Position numbers and translations under genes: made by a program
DNA from: Gnetum montanum
Lineage: Eukaryota; Streptophyta; Gnetopsida; Gnetales; Gnetaceae
NCBI GenBank assembly: GCA_015680685.1
Contig: MNCI01022074.1
Coordinates: forward strand, 668,322 to 732,321
Length of the DNA: 64,000 nucleotides
Direction of reading: 5' to 3'
Notes under the pieces: generated by a model
The model's database searches: none
Told to the model about the DNA's origin: nothing
What the model saw: only the letters and a program-made list of their open reading frames with translations
Part shown: piece after piece, positions 32,500-45,300 of the stretch
Position numbering within the stretch: position 1 is the stretch's first letter
How the letters are laid out: the number at the start of each line of letters is the position of its first letter

Positions 32500-35490
32500 A
32501 AGAAGATAAAATAACAAATTGAAAGATGAAAAATTGAAAAAAAAATTGTAAAATTGAAAAAAAGGAGAAACATTTATTAATTCTACTTATACTAGAGGAT
32601 ATCCCCCATAACTAAACTTTTGGGCATGGCTAGAATTAATAAATGAAAAAATGCAAATCCATGCATGTTGGAAATATTGGAGTTTGGTCATGTCCAAACC
32701 AATAGGTGTCTTTTGATGTGGTGGATGGAATGTACCCAAATTGGGGTGCACACACTTGATTAAAGTAGGCATAGTGGGGCAAATTATAAGATGTGATTAA
32801 TTGATAACAAGTTGACCCACTATGGCACCGATGATCATAAGATGGTATGCACAGATCCATATGTCTCCCTATGTGGTTATATTCATTGGGCCGCATGGTA
32901 CTTGGAGTATTGATTGGTCACCCTATTAAGGTAGCAGGAGGCATTAAGTTCAAAGGAGAAGGTGCATCACAATGCTGGACTTATGCTGAGTTGGTTGATG
33001 CAGTGGTTTCAGAACCATGTTATATCTTCCTATGGTCATGCATAAAGAAAGGATGCTTTTGACATTGTGGAGGACCTCCACTGCTATTGATAGTAGTAGC
33101 ACAAGTAATGTTCATGGGTTGGTGCTGTGGTGCAAAACCTTCTAACACAACTGGTGGCGACGCCCCCGGAGGTGAATGATGAGAATATTGAGGGTGAGAA
33201 GAAGTGCAGGAATATGAGGTGGTGATCTTGTTGGAGAGGACATGGGTTGATAATACTCAAGAGAATGATAACGATGTGGTGAAATAGAGGATGATGACAT
33301 AGTTGGGGAAATAGGATGTTGGACATAATAAGCGCTTAGGTTTGGATGGTATGAAGGGTGTGACCAGTCTGATTGTGGCCTCCCCCATGACTAGGATTTT
33401 CACCACAGTGGTTGAACCTAGTATTTCTATACAAAATTTGGATTTAACATCCCTTCCCAATGCTCATGTAAATGTGACAAGATTGGGAATTGACCTTTGG
33501 GGTGATCCTACAGGCAAATGTTACATTGATACATATGATTAGCAGTTGAGTTCTTATCCTTATTCTCTTTAATTCTTCTTTCTGATCGTCTAGTGGTGTT
33601 TTGTCCTATTTCTTGGTTCGTCATGGTTCTACCTCTAATAGTGTTGGCATATTCTCCACATTTTTCATGTATCCATTTTGTCATCTTATTGATCTTTGCC
33701 TAAATTTCATCTAGTGATTGTAGTATTAGCAAGGATGATTCCACCTCCTTGAGGTGAGTTGGTTTCTACTCTTCATGATCATGGACCTTTGCTATTTCAA
33801 GATTTTGGTCTTGTTGAGAGCTTTCAACATTCTCCCATTTAGCCATTTCTCCTTCTTCTTTTGCTACCTGCTTAATAAGCTCTTGGAATTGGTGGGTTCA
33901 TAGCTCATATAGTTGACCTCAGGCATACATCCCTAGGGTCTCCCTTGTTTCATTACAGAGCCCATCCATGATGTGGTACATTAGCCTTTTGATGGGACAT
34001 GATATCACATCCCTCGCAATATCGTGTATGTGATATTGCAGTCCACTGCCAATTCTATAAATAAGAGGTGGCTCTCCCTTGTTTCATAATTGATGTTAGA
34101 TTGTAGTGAAGCTCTGGCAGTTTTCTTCCTCTAGAGATAGAATATTTTCCAGTGTCTGCTTGCAGTGTGGTGAATGTAATTGTATGGTATCCTTTATTCG
34201 AGTGTGACGTACTTGGACATGCACATGACTGGCAATAAAGATTGAGATTACTTCATTATTGCAACATTCACTTTATTTATTTATTTATTTAATTGTTATT
34301 TACTACTTTCCTAATTAGTCTCTCTCTCACCCTTAAACTCATGTTAAAACTCAGAATGAGTATGACTTGATTACGAGCATTTAAGTGTGACTACTTGGTA
34401 ACCTAGTAGCGTACCTAGGATCTACGCTTGGTAATCCCAATGGTAGTCATGCACGAAGTCCAAGATGTGTATAGATAATTAAGGGATGGATGCTCATCGC
34501 ATTTAGGCTAGTTAGATCTTCTCACCCTTTCTCTCTTAGCTTAGATATTACTTTCCATTGCCTTCAGGAGTAGCATTAGATTAGAAAACCCATCATACAC
34601 CTCACTCTGTACTAAACCATACGTGACAAAGCTAATACTAGTTTAGGTGGGAAGAAAACGAATTGCAACCTAAGCATAATTGTCTAGGTTCCACAACTAG
34701 TCCGTTTGTGGAGTTCGACTAGATCACGCGTGAAAACACTCATATTCATATGGTTGAGTGTAGGGGTACCTTGCCACTCATCACCTTTCCTTGGAGAACC
34801 CATGGCCTAGGCAATTATTTAACATTGGATAGTATCTTTCTAAGGCCATGTCCAAGGGTTCATGTTGCCCTTGTTTCCACTCTTGGATTTGTGTCCTCAA
34901 GGCCAACACTCTTACATAGGTTTGATATCTTTCATTGAAGAGTTCTACCATTGTCATCCAACGTTGAATTGATTTTGGTCTTAAGGACCTATACCATACT
35001 TTTGCTTGGCCAACAAGTGTTGTAGGAAAGAGCTTAAGTTTTTGCCACCCATTATCAATATTGTTCCATACATAGGCATCATGGAAGACTTGTAAATGAT
35101 GTTGTAGATCTACATAATAGCCTCCTAAAAACTTGGAAAAGTTATTTAAATCAAGCCTTGGTAGATGGCTTCCCTTAAGATGCCTATGGGATATTTGAAC
35201 AGCCTCTTGTATATGCATTAGGTTCTTAGTGGCCAACAAGGGTTCATCATCACTAAGTAGGTTATGAATTTGTGAGTTGGGATGATGTTGTCTTCATTTA
35301 TGTACATAGGAGACCCCTGCATAAGATTGAGTACTTCAAATTTCATCTTTATCATCATATAATTCGTTGGTTCTCTAATGAGTTTCCTTAATAGTTGTTG
35401 CATTATCATAGTCTTGTAAGAGAGACATTGTTTGAGAATTTGTGTGTGACTTATTGGAAAATACTTTATTTTTAAAAGGTATATCATCAA
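32500..35490 (-). pseudogene. Gag of element 2, interrupted by a solo LTR
   Basis: The gag domain lies at 35239-34784 (LNNFSKFLGGYYVDLQHHLQVF, LKLFPTTLV, VWYRSLRPKSIQRW, FNERYQTYVRV) and continues at 33989 after the solo LTR. Removing the LTR and one CCTTT restores an uninterrupted frame across the junction. Downstream are a Glu/Lys-rich part (to about 33650) and CNIC...DHPKG near 33495-33525. The N-terminal part is about 500 bases shorter than in element 1. The remainder, to about 32500, is low-complexity and A-rich. Stops are present. Confidence 0.82.
33990..34783 (+). mobile_element. Solo LTR in gag of element 2
   Basis: It runs from TGATGGGACATG to GCCACTCATCA (794 bp), with perfect target duplications CCTTT (33985-33989, 34784-34788). 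TATAAATA lies at 34056-34063 after four or five RATATY words. It is of the Athila-like family, closest in layout to LTR F. A solo LTR is left when the two LTRs of one element recombine. Confidence 0.95.
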
Positions 35491-35540
35491 GGCTTCGTTA
35501 CAGTGATCTTGGATGATGTAACTAATCTAAATAACTAGCA

Positions 35541-35561
35541 CCATCCCCAACAATGGTGCCA
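35541..35561 (-). promoter_or_regulatory. Primer binding site of element 2 (tRNA-Asp type)
   Basis: The - strand reads TGGCACCATTGTTGGGGATG from one base inside the LTR. Compared with the Athila site TGGCGCCGTTGCCGGGGAT, the differences are transitions. Confidence 0.9.
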
Positions 35562-35562
35562 A

Positions 35563-36423
35563 TGATGAGTGATTAGGTACCCCTATACTCAACCATACAA
35601 ATACGAGTGTTCACGCACGATTTGGTCAATCTCCATAGACGAACTAGTTGTGGTATCTAGATGGTTACATGTTGATCATAGTTCTCTATCTTCCCACCTG
35701 GACTAGTATTTACTTAGTCATGTATGGTTTAGTCCAAAGTGAGGTCAATGATGTGGTCTTAAACTAGTGCTTACTCCTAGAGACAATGGAAAATAAACTT
35801 GTTGTAAGTTAATAGGCGATGAGAAGCAAAATCTAAACTAGCCTAAGTGTGATGAACATTCGTCCTTAATAATCCATATGCATCTTGGAATTCATGTACT
35901 ACTTCTGGGATTAGCAAGCACACCTTACTTAAGCACTCCTAAATATGCTATTGGGTTACCAAGTAGTTACACTTCAATGTTTGTGATGAAGTCGTACTCA
36001 TTCCACATTTAATAATAGGAATAGTAAATGATGGTAAAAAATAGTAACTAAGAAAACAAGAAATAACAATAACAATTAAACAATTAAAAACTAAGTGAAT
36101 GTTGTAATGATGAAGCAATCTCAATCATTATTGCCAATCATGTGCATGTCCAAGTATGTCACACTCGAATAAAGGTTCCGTATAATTACAATCATCACAC
36201 TGCGAGCATGCATTGGGGAAAGAATTGAAATGAATTGAAAACTGATAAAAAGACTCTAATCTAACACTATCTCCCCTTCCCCATTCCTATGCGTCCAAAT
36301 TTGTATTTATAGGCTTACATAGGAATCACGAAATCATGTATTCGATATCATTGCCCAAGCTATGATATCGCATACCCGATATCAAGGATTCGATATCGGG
36401 CCCTGGAAAAATACGATTCATCA
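35563..36423 (-). mobile_element. Element 2 5' LTR
   Basis: 861 bp, with + strand edges TGATGAGTGATTAGG and GATTCATCA. TATAAATA lies on the - strand at 36304-36311 with GATATC motifs upstream. Confidence 0.94.
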
Positions 36424-39150
36424 CCTATGATAACCAAATAGGTGAGGAAACAAAGTTTATTTAATGTTTTCTTAATTCTTCTAAGGGAAAGGAAATACAT
36501 TAAGGAACATGATGAAATTGATTTTTGGTTTTTTGGTTGTATTAGCTATTGCTTTTAATTATGATGTTGTGTAGGTATAACTTTTAACAAGTGTGCTAGC
36601 CTTGAAAGAGAAATTTCAAAAGGTGTTCAAAGGAAAATTGGATGAATTACCACCAACGAAAAATGTACATCATCAAATTAACTTTATCCCTAGTGCTAGT
36701 ATTCCAAATGAAAGAGCATACAGGATGGCATCAAATTAGCGAGCTAAATTACAAAGTCAAGTAGAGAAGTTACTTGAAAATGGCTTCATGAGGGAATCAT
36801 TTTACCTTATGTAATTATAGTAATGCTTGTGCTAAAGAAGAACAATGATAAATGAAAAATTTACATTTATTTAAGGGCATCGAATAAGATAACAATGAGG
36901 TATGAGTTTCCTATTCCAAAAATGGATGATATCCTTGATGTCCTTACCAATGTAGAAGTTTTTAGCAAAATTGATTTGAAGAGTGGATATCATGAAATTT
37001 AGATCAAGACTAGTGGTGAATGGAAGATAACTTTAAAAATACTAAATGGATTATTTAAGTAGTTGGTGATGTCATTTGGGCTTCCAAATGCACCTTCTAC
37101 ATTCATGAGGTTAATGCAAGATGTACTCAAGGATTTGATTGGTAGGTATTATATTATTTTAGTTGATGATATTTTGGTATATAGTTTTAATGAGGAAGAT
37201 AAATTGGATCACTTGAGGAGAGTATGTGTTAAATTAGAATTGGCAAATTTGGTAATTAATGTGAAGAAGAATTATTTCTTCAATAGGAAGATCACATATT
37301 TGGGACATGATTTCTAAAAATCAAATTTGGTTGGGCTATTAGAGATTGGCCAACTACTAAAATATTGGGGACACAAAATCATTTATTAGTTTAGCAAGTT
37401 TTTATAAGAGGTTCATAAAAAATTTCAGTGGTATTTGTTGGCCTATGTTTGATTTGATTAAGAAGAATAAAGATTTCAAGTGGGGTGATGAAACTCAAAG
37501 GAGCTTTGACTTGTTGAAGGTAAAAATTACCAGTGAACTAGTACTTGTAATACTAGAATTCTAGAAGCTTTTTTAGGTGGAGGTAGATGCAAGTGGACTT
37601 GCCATTAGAGTGGTACTTTCACAATAAGGTAATATTTTTTCTTTCTTTTCAAAGAATTTTAATGAGTCAAAGTAGATATATAGCATATATGAGAAGAAGT
37701 TATACACTATTATTCAAATAATTAAGCATTGGAAGCATTGATTGTTGCCCAAGGAGTTCACCTTGATGATGGACCATAAAGCAGTTCATTTCCTCAATTC
37801 CAAAAAAATGTTGAGTGCTAAACACATGAAGTGGGTGACACAATTGTAGGATTTCAATTTTGTACTTATGCACAAGAGTAAAAAAGCTAATGTGGTGGCT
37901 AATACATTGTCTAGGATGCATGTGGTGAATTTCAGTATGCCTTAGGTGAAAGGTATGAATGTTTTTGCTAATTTGTATGAACACAAACATGATTTTGGGT
38001 AAGTTTGGAAAAGCCTCAAGGAACCATTTTTTAGTAAAATAAATCAATGGAGAGTCTATCATATTTAAGATGAAGTATTATTCAAAAATGGAAAGGTATG
38101 TATTTTCAATTAAATTTTAGAAGAAAATTTTTGATTGAAAAGCATTGTAGTGATATGACAGGTCATATGGATAGAGATGAAACATTAGAGCTTGTCAATA
38201 GATACAATTTTTGGTCGAGAATGACATTTTAGGTTTTGAAATTTGTAAAGGAGTGTTTGACATGTCAAAAATTCAAAGGAGGTAAAGGAGTGGATGGACA
38301 TTATATGCCTTTGTTAATTCCCAAGGGTTTATGGAAAAGTGTATCAATAGATTCTATGAGTGGAATTCCAAAGATAAAAATTTGGAATGATGCTATCTTT
38401 GTTGTGAGGAATAGATTCTCTAAGATGACATACTTCATTCTATGAAAAAAGGTAAGTGATGCATCTCATGTTGCAAATTTGTTTTTCCCACATGTTGTGA
38501 GATTGCATGAGATTCCTTTGAATATTGTTAGTGATTGAGACTCCAAGTTCACTAGTCATTTTTGGAGGTCCCATTGAAAAATTTAGGAATAAAGCTAAAT
38601 TTTTCTAGTGCATATAATTTACTATCTAATGGCCAAATAGAAGTGGTTAATAAATATTTGCTAAATATTTTGAGGTGTTAATGTGATGGATAGTCTACTA
38701 GGTGGAAACCTTTGTTATGTTATGCTAAATTTTCATATAATAATGCTTTTTATATTATTATTGGTAAGAGTCCATTATGGTAAATTATGGTTTTTATCCA
38801 AAGATGGTGGAAAATGTAAGGAGTTTATTAGAAAAGCTTAGCTAGCTGCTAATTTTGTGCAAGAGATGAAGGATCTTAATGCTCAAGTAAAGGAAAATGT
38901 TGAGAAGAAGTTTGAAAAAAGAGTCATCAAGAGGAATGAGGATAAGTGGAAGCCTAAATTTATTTTTGGTGATCTAGTTTGGGTGCCCTTGAAGAAGAAG
39001 AGTTTGAGAGATGTCAACTTCTTAGAGATGAAAGCTAAGAAGATGGATCCTTTAAGATAAAGATCAAAATTAATGATAATGCTTTTAAAATGTAGTTATC
39101 AAATAATGTGACTATGTCTTTTATATTTAATATTTTAGATCTTATGCATT
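36424..39150 (+). pseudogene. Pol of element 4: RT, RNase H, integrase
   Basis: This continues the protein interrupted at 26818. RT: KLDELPPTKNVHHQINF, YRMAS, MSFGLPNAPSTFMR, and VDDILVYS at 37162-37185 (first residue of the usual YVDD unclear), then ITYLGHDF. RNase H: VEVDASGLAIRVVLSQ near 37577-37627 and WLLPKEFTLMMDHKAV. Integrase: an HX3-5H...CLTCQ zinc finger near 38160-38275, the core with [34 protein letters not shown] (second Asp kept) and FTSHFWR, then NGQIEVVNKYLLNILRC (Glu kept). The tail at 38857-39060 has FGDLVWVPLKKK. I did not see a chromodomain. Many stops and a few frame changes. Confidence 0.9.
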
Positions 39151-39433
39151 ACCATGGACCGATAAATGATAAAACCATTTAGGATAACATTGATAAGTTG
39201 AAGGGGCCTATTGAAAAGTCTAAACTTTCAATGAAAAGGAAGAAAATTGTACTAAAAAGGAGAAAAGCTTCCAACACTCATGGAGTGAAGACACATGAGT
39301 ACTTAATCCATTAGAAGGATCAAATTGCTAATGATGTTGTATGAATCCATAAGACCAAACCTATTAAGTTGAGGATCACTTGTATCGCTACTTCCTTATT
39401 CACCTTAGTTCACTTTTTGAAGGATGGGAGAGC

Positions 39434-40305
39434 TGGTATAGGGACATCTCTTTTGAGCCCCATTTTCATTCCTACAGATGGTTGATTGTAGGTTTCATGA
39501 ATTTCGAAAGACATCTTGGAAACCAAGGAGACATCTTAACTAAGATTTGGCATGTATAGAAGATGTTCCAATTGTAGAGTAGACATCCTATCTCAGAGGG
39601 AGACATCTTGTCTTGTAGGGAGACATCTTTGAGGAGGTGTCTTAGCCTAGAAGGCAACATCTCATCCTAATAGAAGACATCTCACATAACTAAGAGACAT
39701 CTCATGTGAGATGATAGAGAGACATCTTGATGAGCCTATAGATGTTTTGTATGAGTGAGAAAAGTTCCAAGTTGGTAGTACAAGTTTGGAAATAGTTTAA
39801 AAAGATAAGAAAAAGATAGAAATAGCTAGGAATATCCAAGTTGAGTATGGGAAAGGTTTTCCTAGGTTTCTTGACTTGAATTTGATAAATATTATTTTTA
39901 TTTTCATGTTTGATCATGGAGGTTGAGCATTGGAAACTTGGTTGAGAGAGATTGTATAAGTGTGTGGGCATCTTTATGGTCAATTATGTGAGTTTAGCCA
40001 TTATATCTCTTAGTGTGTGTGTTGGGTTGAATCTTAGTTTTATGTTTGTAAGAGAGATTTGGATCGATTGTGCCTTGCATTGAGGTCAATCATTGTGTGG
40101 TTGTAGAGTCTCATGCTTTGAAATATCATTGAGTGTAGGAGTGATTTGTGATGTTTTTAGGTTTTGGAACCATTGGATTATAATATTTTTTGAATTAAAT
40201 GAAGTTAGCTAGTTTTCTTATTTTCTAGAAATTGAATTATTTTCATACATTCTAGATTCAATGTGTGTTTAAAGGGTTAAAGCAAAATGGAGTAATTGTG
40301 CTTCA
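39434..40305 (+). mobile_element. Element 4 3' LTR
   Basis: 872 bp from TGGTATAGGGACATC to GCTTCA. The purine-rich AAGGATGGGAGAGC before it is the polypurine tract. This uninterrupted copy shows what the 5' LTR looked like before element 3 entered. Confidence 0.88.
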
Positions 40306-40306
40306 C

Positions 40307-40396
40307 ATATTCATTAAGGAATAATAGTTTGCATGATTCTAATGCCTAGGCAAACAAAAATGAACCAATAGTTAATAATGAAATCAACAATGAAAT
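40307..40396 (+). repeat. 90-bp direct repeat flanking element 4, right copy
   Basis: It matches 2294-2383 without gaps. It begins ATATTCATTAAG one base after the 3' LTR. Confidence 0.85.
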
Positions 40397-42060
40397 ATAT
40401 ATAAAATAATATTGAAAATAGCATGAGTCTTCTAAACATATAAAATGGGCATTCAAAAACCATAGCCAAAATATTATATAAAATACTAGTTGAAAAATTC
40501 AAATCTTAAAACATAAAATAAATAGTTGAAAAGGAAAGCAAGCCTACACCAAAGATAGGTAGGTATATAAACACATGTACAAACCAAAGGGTACTAAAAT
40601 GTACAAATAATTTAAGGTAAATAGTACAACATAAAACTATTTAAAAATGCTAAACTATTAAAAAACTAATAAAATATATCCTACTAGTAATCTATTTCAA
40701 CTCCACAATACATGTATCACTTGATAGGTAAAAAAAAAAAGTGGAAAGTCAATTCATATAATTGAGTGGGAAAATAAAATACAAATACTCCATGAGAGAT
40801 TTTGGAATAAAATATTAAGTAGCTAGAAAACCATGCATGGGGATTGCTACATTTAACCAAAATATCAAATAAACAACTATCAAACAAATAAAAAACTATC
40901 AAATAAAAAAATAAGGAATAATGTATGGCCAAATATCTAAACCAAAATTCCACAACTACCTAACCCTAATTTTGTGGAAGCTACCATAAAATATTTAGGC
41001 TCAAATATCTGAAAGTTGAAATGTGTAATCTTTGTAAATAATAAGATTTTATTCAAAGAAAATATTAAACAAATTTAAATGTGCATATAGGGCTTATCTA
41101 TTATTTCTTAATCTGGTACCAAAGTCAACCAAAAGTACCATCTTAGTTTTTTTCATTCACTAGGAGTAAATGCCCCTTCATGAAGTATAATCAAAGATCA
41201 TGCACATTACTACAGATAGTGAAAGGTTGCAAATGCCTTAGTATTCCTTTAAAACTAACCAGTTACTTCCTCCATGCTACCTCTACTAAATAGAAGTATT
41301 TATTGAGAAAGGTAGCTTGCATAAACACTAAGCTAGTTACCAAGAAAGGTAGCCTACATAAGCATTATCAAATAAAAAATATTAGTATCATAAATAATTA
41401 AAAAAACTAAACCTAGTATTAGAGAAATGTAACAAACTACTTAGTAACAAACTACTTAGAAAGAAAGACAACTTGTATAAGTTTCAACTAACTAAATGTA
41501 TACTGAAAAAGATGACTCACATAAGCTCCAACTAACCAAATGCTTACTGAAAAAGGCAACTTGCATAAGCTCCTTAAGAAAGGTAACTAACACAAGCATC
41601 ATGTAATAAAAATCCAAACCAACTAATTTCAAGCTTTTAATTTTCAATGAAAATTCCAAATATCCTAATGGATTTAAGCTAAGGATTTATCTATTAGAAC
41701 TAAGTTTCAAAGCCAAACCTTAACTTCTCAAATAGTTTCAAATGCTAACTAAGAAGTTTTAACAAAAATCAAAGGTTGTCAAATCATATTCTTAATAATA
41801 TATTTTACATTAAATTTTATGTGTTGGATTTTCTTCTTTCTCTCTTAGTTTTAGCTCAAAAAGCTAATCCAAGATTTTATGTTAAAATATAATGTTTAAG
41901 ATTAATGTCCTTGAAGCAAAATATAAAGCAAATAATATTTCATGTTATTCAAATTCAAAAAAAATTGCATAATAATAGAGAAAAATATCATAAATAAAAA
42001 TCCAAATTGAAATTCTTAATATATTTATTGCAAAATATATTAACACTAGCTTAGTAGTCC
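40397..42060. other. AT-rich interval, no gene
   Basis: Very AT-rich. Around 41300-41610 the words AAAGGTAGCTTGCATAAGC and AAAAGGCAACTTGCATAAGC recur about eight times at irregular 35-65 base spacing. Some of this may be the decayed outer part of the left LTR of element 5, which I could not align. Confidence 0.5.
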
Positions 42061-42820
42061 CAAATCCACATTTGAAGCTAACCAAAAGCTATTCTTAAAG
42101 CCAAATTTTAAAAGAAGTATGAAAGAAAAAGAAATGAGAAATAAATTGGTTCAAAATTAATTTCTTCTTATAAAGAAATAAAAAAAATTCAAATTCCCTG
42201 CATAATTAGTGGATGAGGTGCTGATGAAGAAAATGATATTTATAACACATGTATATATAAAGAATAGTAACTTTATAGAAGCTACTTTATATTACTTTCC
42301 TCTTTTATGCATCAGTTTTAAAACCAAATTTAATTTCCTTTATTTTTAATTTAATGAGATATTTTCATAAGCTTAGTTTTTTTCCGCTTCCAACTAATTT
42401 TTATGAAGTTTAAATAATTATAATAAATATACCAAGACTCCAACTCAGAATTCATTTGAACCTATGAGATTCATATCAAATACACTATGTGCCCACATAC
42501 CAATATCACATCCAAGTATCACACAACATTGTTTGATAGTTTAAATGTATAAATAATGAAATCATACATAAACCATATATGCATACCCAATAGTTGCTCT
42601 TGTATTCCAATGCAACATCCTTGCTAGCCACATCACATGTCTAACATATTGCACTAGAACAACATATATAATCATGTTAGTTAAGTATGTAAAGACATCA
42701 TAACATACAAATTATCATAATAATGAACTAACTCATCCTTAATAGCCCACCAAGATCACACATACATATATAAATCATAAACATAATGTAATACCCAATG
42801 TTTATGAAAGAGATGTAACA
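42060..42820 (-). mobile_element. Element 5 3' LTR, alignable part
   Basis: It matches 49080-50033 through many blocks, such as TGCCCACATACCAATATnACATCC and CCAACATCCTTGC. It lacks the SINE present in the other copy. Confidence 0.82.
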
Positions 42821-42840
42821 CTCTCCCCTCTACATAGATA
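42821..42840 (-). promoter_or_regulatory. Element 5 polypurine tract
   Basis: The - strand reads ATGTAGAGGGGAGAG directly before TGTTACATCTC. Confidence 0.8.
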
Positions 42841-42849
42841 CATGAAACA

Positions 42850-43900
42850 CATCATGTACTTATACCAACTAGGGAGGTAATGCTATTTGGTGGGCTATCC
42901 TCCTAATTCTCTACATCACTTCAAAAGAACTAATGTATCTAGGATTCAATTTCCCCTTTTGGAAAAATTATGTAAGGTCCTTTAAGGGAGAAACATGAAG
43001 AAAAACATGATCTCCAACTACAAACTCTAGTGGTCTCCAATGTTGATTGATATATGTCAACTACCTATCCTAGGTAGCTCTCAATCTATCTTGAATCTCC
43101 CAATTATTCTCTATGATTAGCATCACCAAATTTGGCTTACCCACTAATAGTCTTCTATAGTGTTCGAACACAAGGATGTTATATATGACCCACCACATAA
43201 AATCTCATATGGTTCCACCTGAAAACTCTCCTAGTAACTATTATTACATGTAAACTCTACCAATGGAAGCATCTAATCCTAGCTATCTTTATATTGTAAA
43301 CCAAAAGATTTTAACATATCCTCAAGAACTTAATTCACCTACTTGATTTGGCCATTTATCTATGAATGATATGTTGAACTTATATTCAACCTTGTCTTTA
43401 TCATTATCTAAAATGCCTATCAAAACTATGAGATCAATCAAACATATTTATTACTAATAATTTTTTGCAGCATATCATGCAATCATACTATCTCTATAAT
43501 GAAGAAATGTGTAGTTTCTATTGCATTCATAGATGCCCTTTTGATAAGAAAATGAAAATATTTTCTTAACAAGTCAACAACTATTGGTATAACATCATGG
43601 CCACTACAAGTCCTTGGAAGACCAATAATGAAATCCATGCTAGTGGTATCTCATTTTCATTGGAAAATATCATAGAAATGCAACTATCCATTATGTCTTT
43701 GATGCTCTATTTTCACTTGATGGTAAATCAAACATCAAGAGACATACTCCTCTACATTCCTCTTCATGTTGGACCATCAATACATCTACTGTAAATCTTT
43801 GTACATCTTCTCTCTATCTAGATGCATGTGGTATCTACTCATATAGGTCTTATCCATTAATTGAAATTGTAAAATATTTGGAACACATAATTGATCACCC
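42850..43900 (-). pseudogene. Integrase region of element 5
   Basis: At 43624-43470 the - strand reads MDFIIGLPRTCSGHDVIPIV and VDLLRKYFHFL, the integrase core start with its first catalytic Asp. The remainder towards 42850 is badly decayed and corresponds to the C-terminal half. Confidence 0.8.
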
Positions 43901-43999
43901 TTTCATAACATACCATGATTGTTTATAGATAATGAACCATCATATGTGATTTTCTACCTTAACTTCTCACATCATGAATCATGTCACTATTGCTCTTAA

Positions 44000-45300
44000 A
44001 TTTGGTCTTATAGATCTAAGTGAATAATCAAGCTATCAAGATTACTAGCTACCTTGGTTAATGCATCTACTGCTTTGTTAGTCTTGCTAAGCTTGTATCT
44101 AATAGTGAAATCAAAGTCAACAAGTAACTCCACTTATCTAAACTACCCTAGGCTTAATTGTAGTTGACTCATAAGATACTAGAAACTTTTACAATTAGTT
44201 CAAATAGTACCGATTTTCTCATTTAGATAATAATGCTAAATCTTCAATGTGCATGCCATAACATCCAACTCTAATTCATGCATAGGATATCTAGTTTCAT
44301 GTGGTCTCAATTGATGAGATGTATAAGCTACAACATGTACATTTTACATTAATACACAATCTAATCCATCTTCTAAATCATTATTGTTAACATCATAGGG
44401 ATGCCCTAGTGTAGGAAATACTAACATTGAAGCAATCACTAGTTAATGCTTCAACTTCTTAAAGAAGATTCTAGCTAAGAAAAAAAGTCCAAAAACTTGT
44501 TGTAATAACCTACTAATCCGATGAAGCTCCTCACCTTTACTATTAACTATGATACTCGTTAATTACAAACAACTACAATCTTTGTAGGATTTATAAAGAT
44601 TCCATCTTTGAATATCACATGTCCTAAGAACTAGATCTCTAACTACCAGAATAAATACTTGGATGGTAGAAAATATAGCCAATGCTCTCTTAATGACTAT
44701 AATATCATTTGCAAGTGCTCTGCATGCAACTACTCATTAGGAGAATACACTAGGATATCATCTATGAACACAATAAAAAATTGATTTAGAAATTACTACC
44801 ATACACTATTCATGAGATGCATGAAAATTGTTGGTACATTTATCAACTCAAATGAAGCACTAGAAGCTCACAATGATCATATTAGATTTTGAATGTTGTT
44901 TTTGATACATCTTGCTCATGAACCTATATGTAGTAATATCTAGACTTTAGATCAATTGTTGAAAATACATGAGCTCATTGAAGTTAATTAAACAAGTAAA
45001 CAATGCATGGTAGGAATTATTTATTTTTGATAATCACTTGATTGAACTACCTATAATCTATGCATAACTGGGAACTTGCATTTTTATTTTTATGAAACAG
45101 CATTGATGCATTTCATAGTGAAGAACTATGACAAATGAGGTCTTTTCTAGCAATTCCTACAACTATATCTTCAGGTTTGCTAGCTCTACTAGAGACATCT
45201 TGTGTGATGCCTTTGAAGTAGACTTTATGCTAGGTTTAAGCTTGATCTTGAACTCAACGTTATATCTTGGTGGCACATCTAGTAACTTTGATTAGAACAC
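44000..45300 (-). pseudogene. Reverse transcriptase and RNase H region of element 5
   Basis: The catalytic stretch FIDDILVYS lies at 44742-44768 with both Asp residues kept; the surrounding frame is full of stops. Exact domain limits cannot be set. Confidence 0.75.

Larger units (their letters stand above)
26819..36423 (-). mobile_element. Element 2: Athila-like element lacking pol
   Basis: Both LTRs are 861 bp (26819-27679 and 35563-36423) and the target duplications CCTAT (26814-26818, 36424-36428) are perfect. On the - strand: 5' LTR, tRNA-Asp-type primer site, shortened gag broken by a solo LTR, a stretch with assembly Ns, spacer, internal TATA region, candidate leader intron, 3' ORF, polypurine tract, 3' LTR. 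No RT, RNase H or integrase motif was found, and it is about 4.5 kb shorter than element 1 once the solo LTR is removed. Either it is a true deletion derivative or sequence is missing at the Ns. Confidence 0.92.
2386..40305 (+). mobile_element. Element 4: Reina-like chromovirus, split by two nested elements
   Basis: The LTRs are 2386-2698 joined to 24531-25109 (5') and 39434-40305 (3'). Order on the + strand is LTR, primer site, gag with CCHC knuckle, protease, reverse transcriptase, RNase H, integrase, LTR, which is the Ty3/gypsy order. The RT core VDDILVYS and the integrase stretches ([15 protein letters not shown]) point to chromoviruses of the Reina or Galadriel type. After subtraction of element 3 and element 2 the element is about 6.5 kb, normal for that group. 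It is heavily broken by stops and cannot be active. Confidence 0.85.

Noticed and set aside
40717-40953. 78-codon hydrophobic - strand open frame
   Set aside because: AT-rich low-complexity sequence codes for Phe/Leu/Tyr by chance; no conserved domain and no ORF context.
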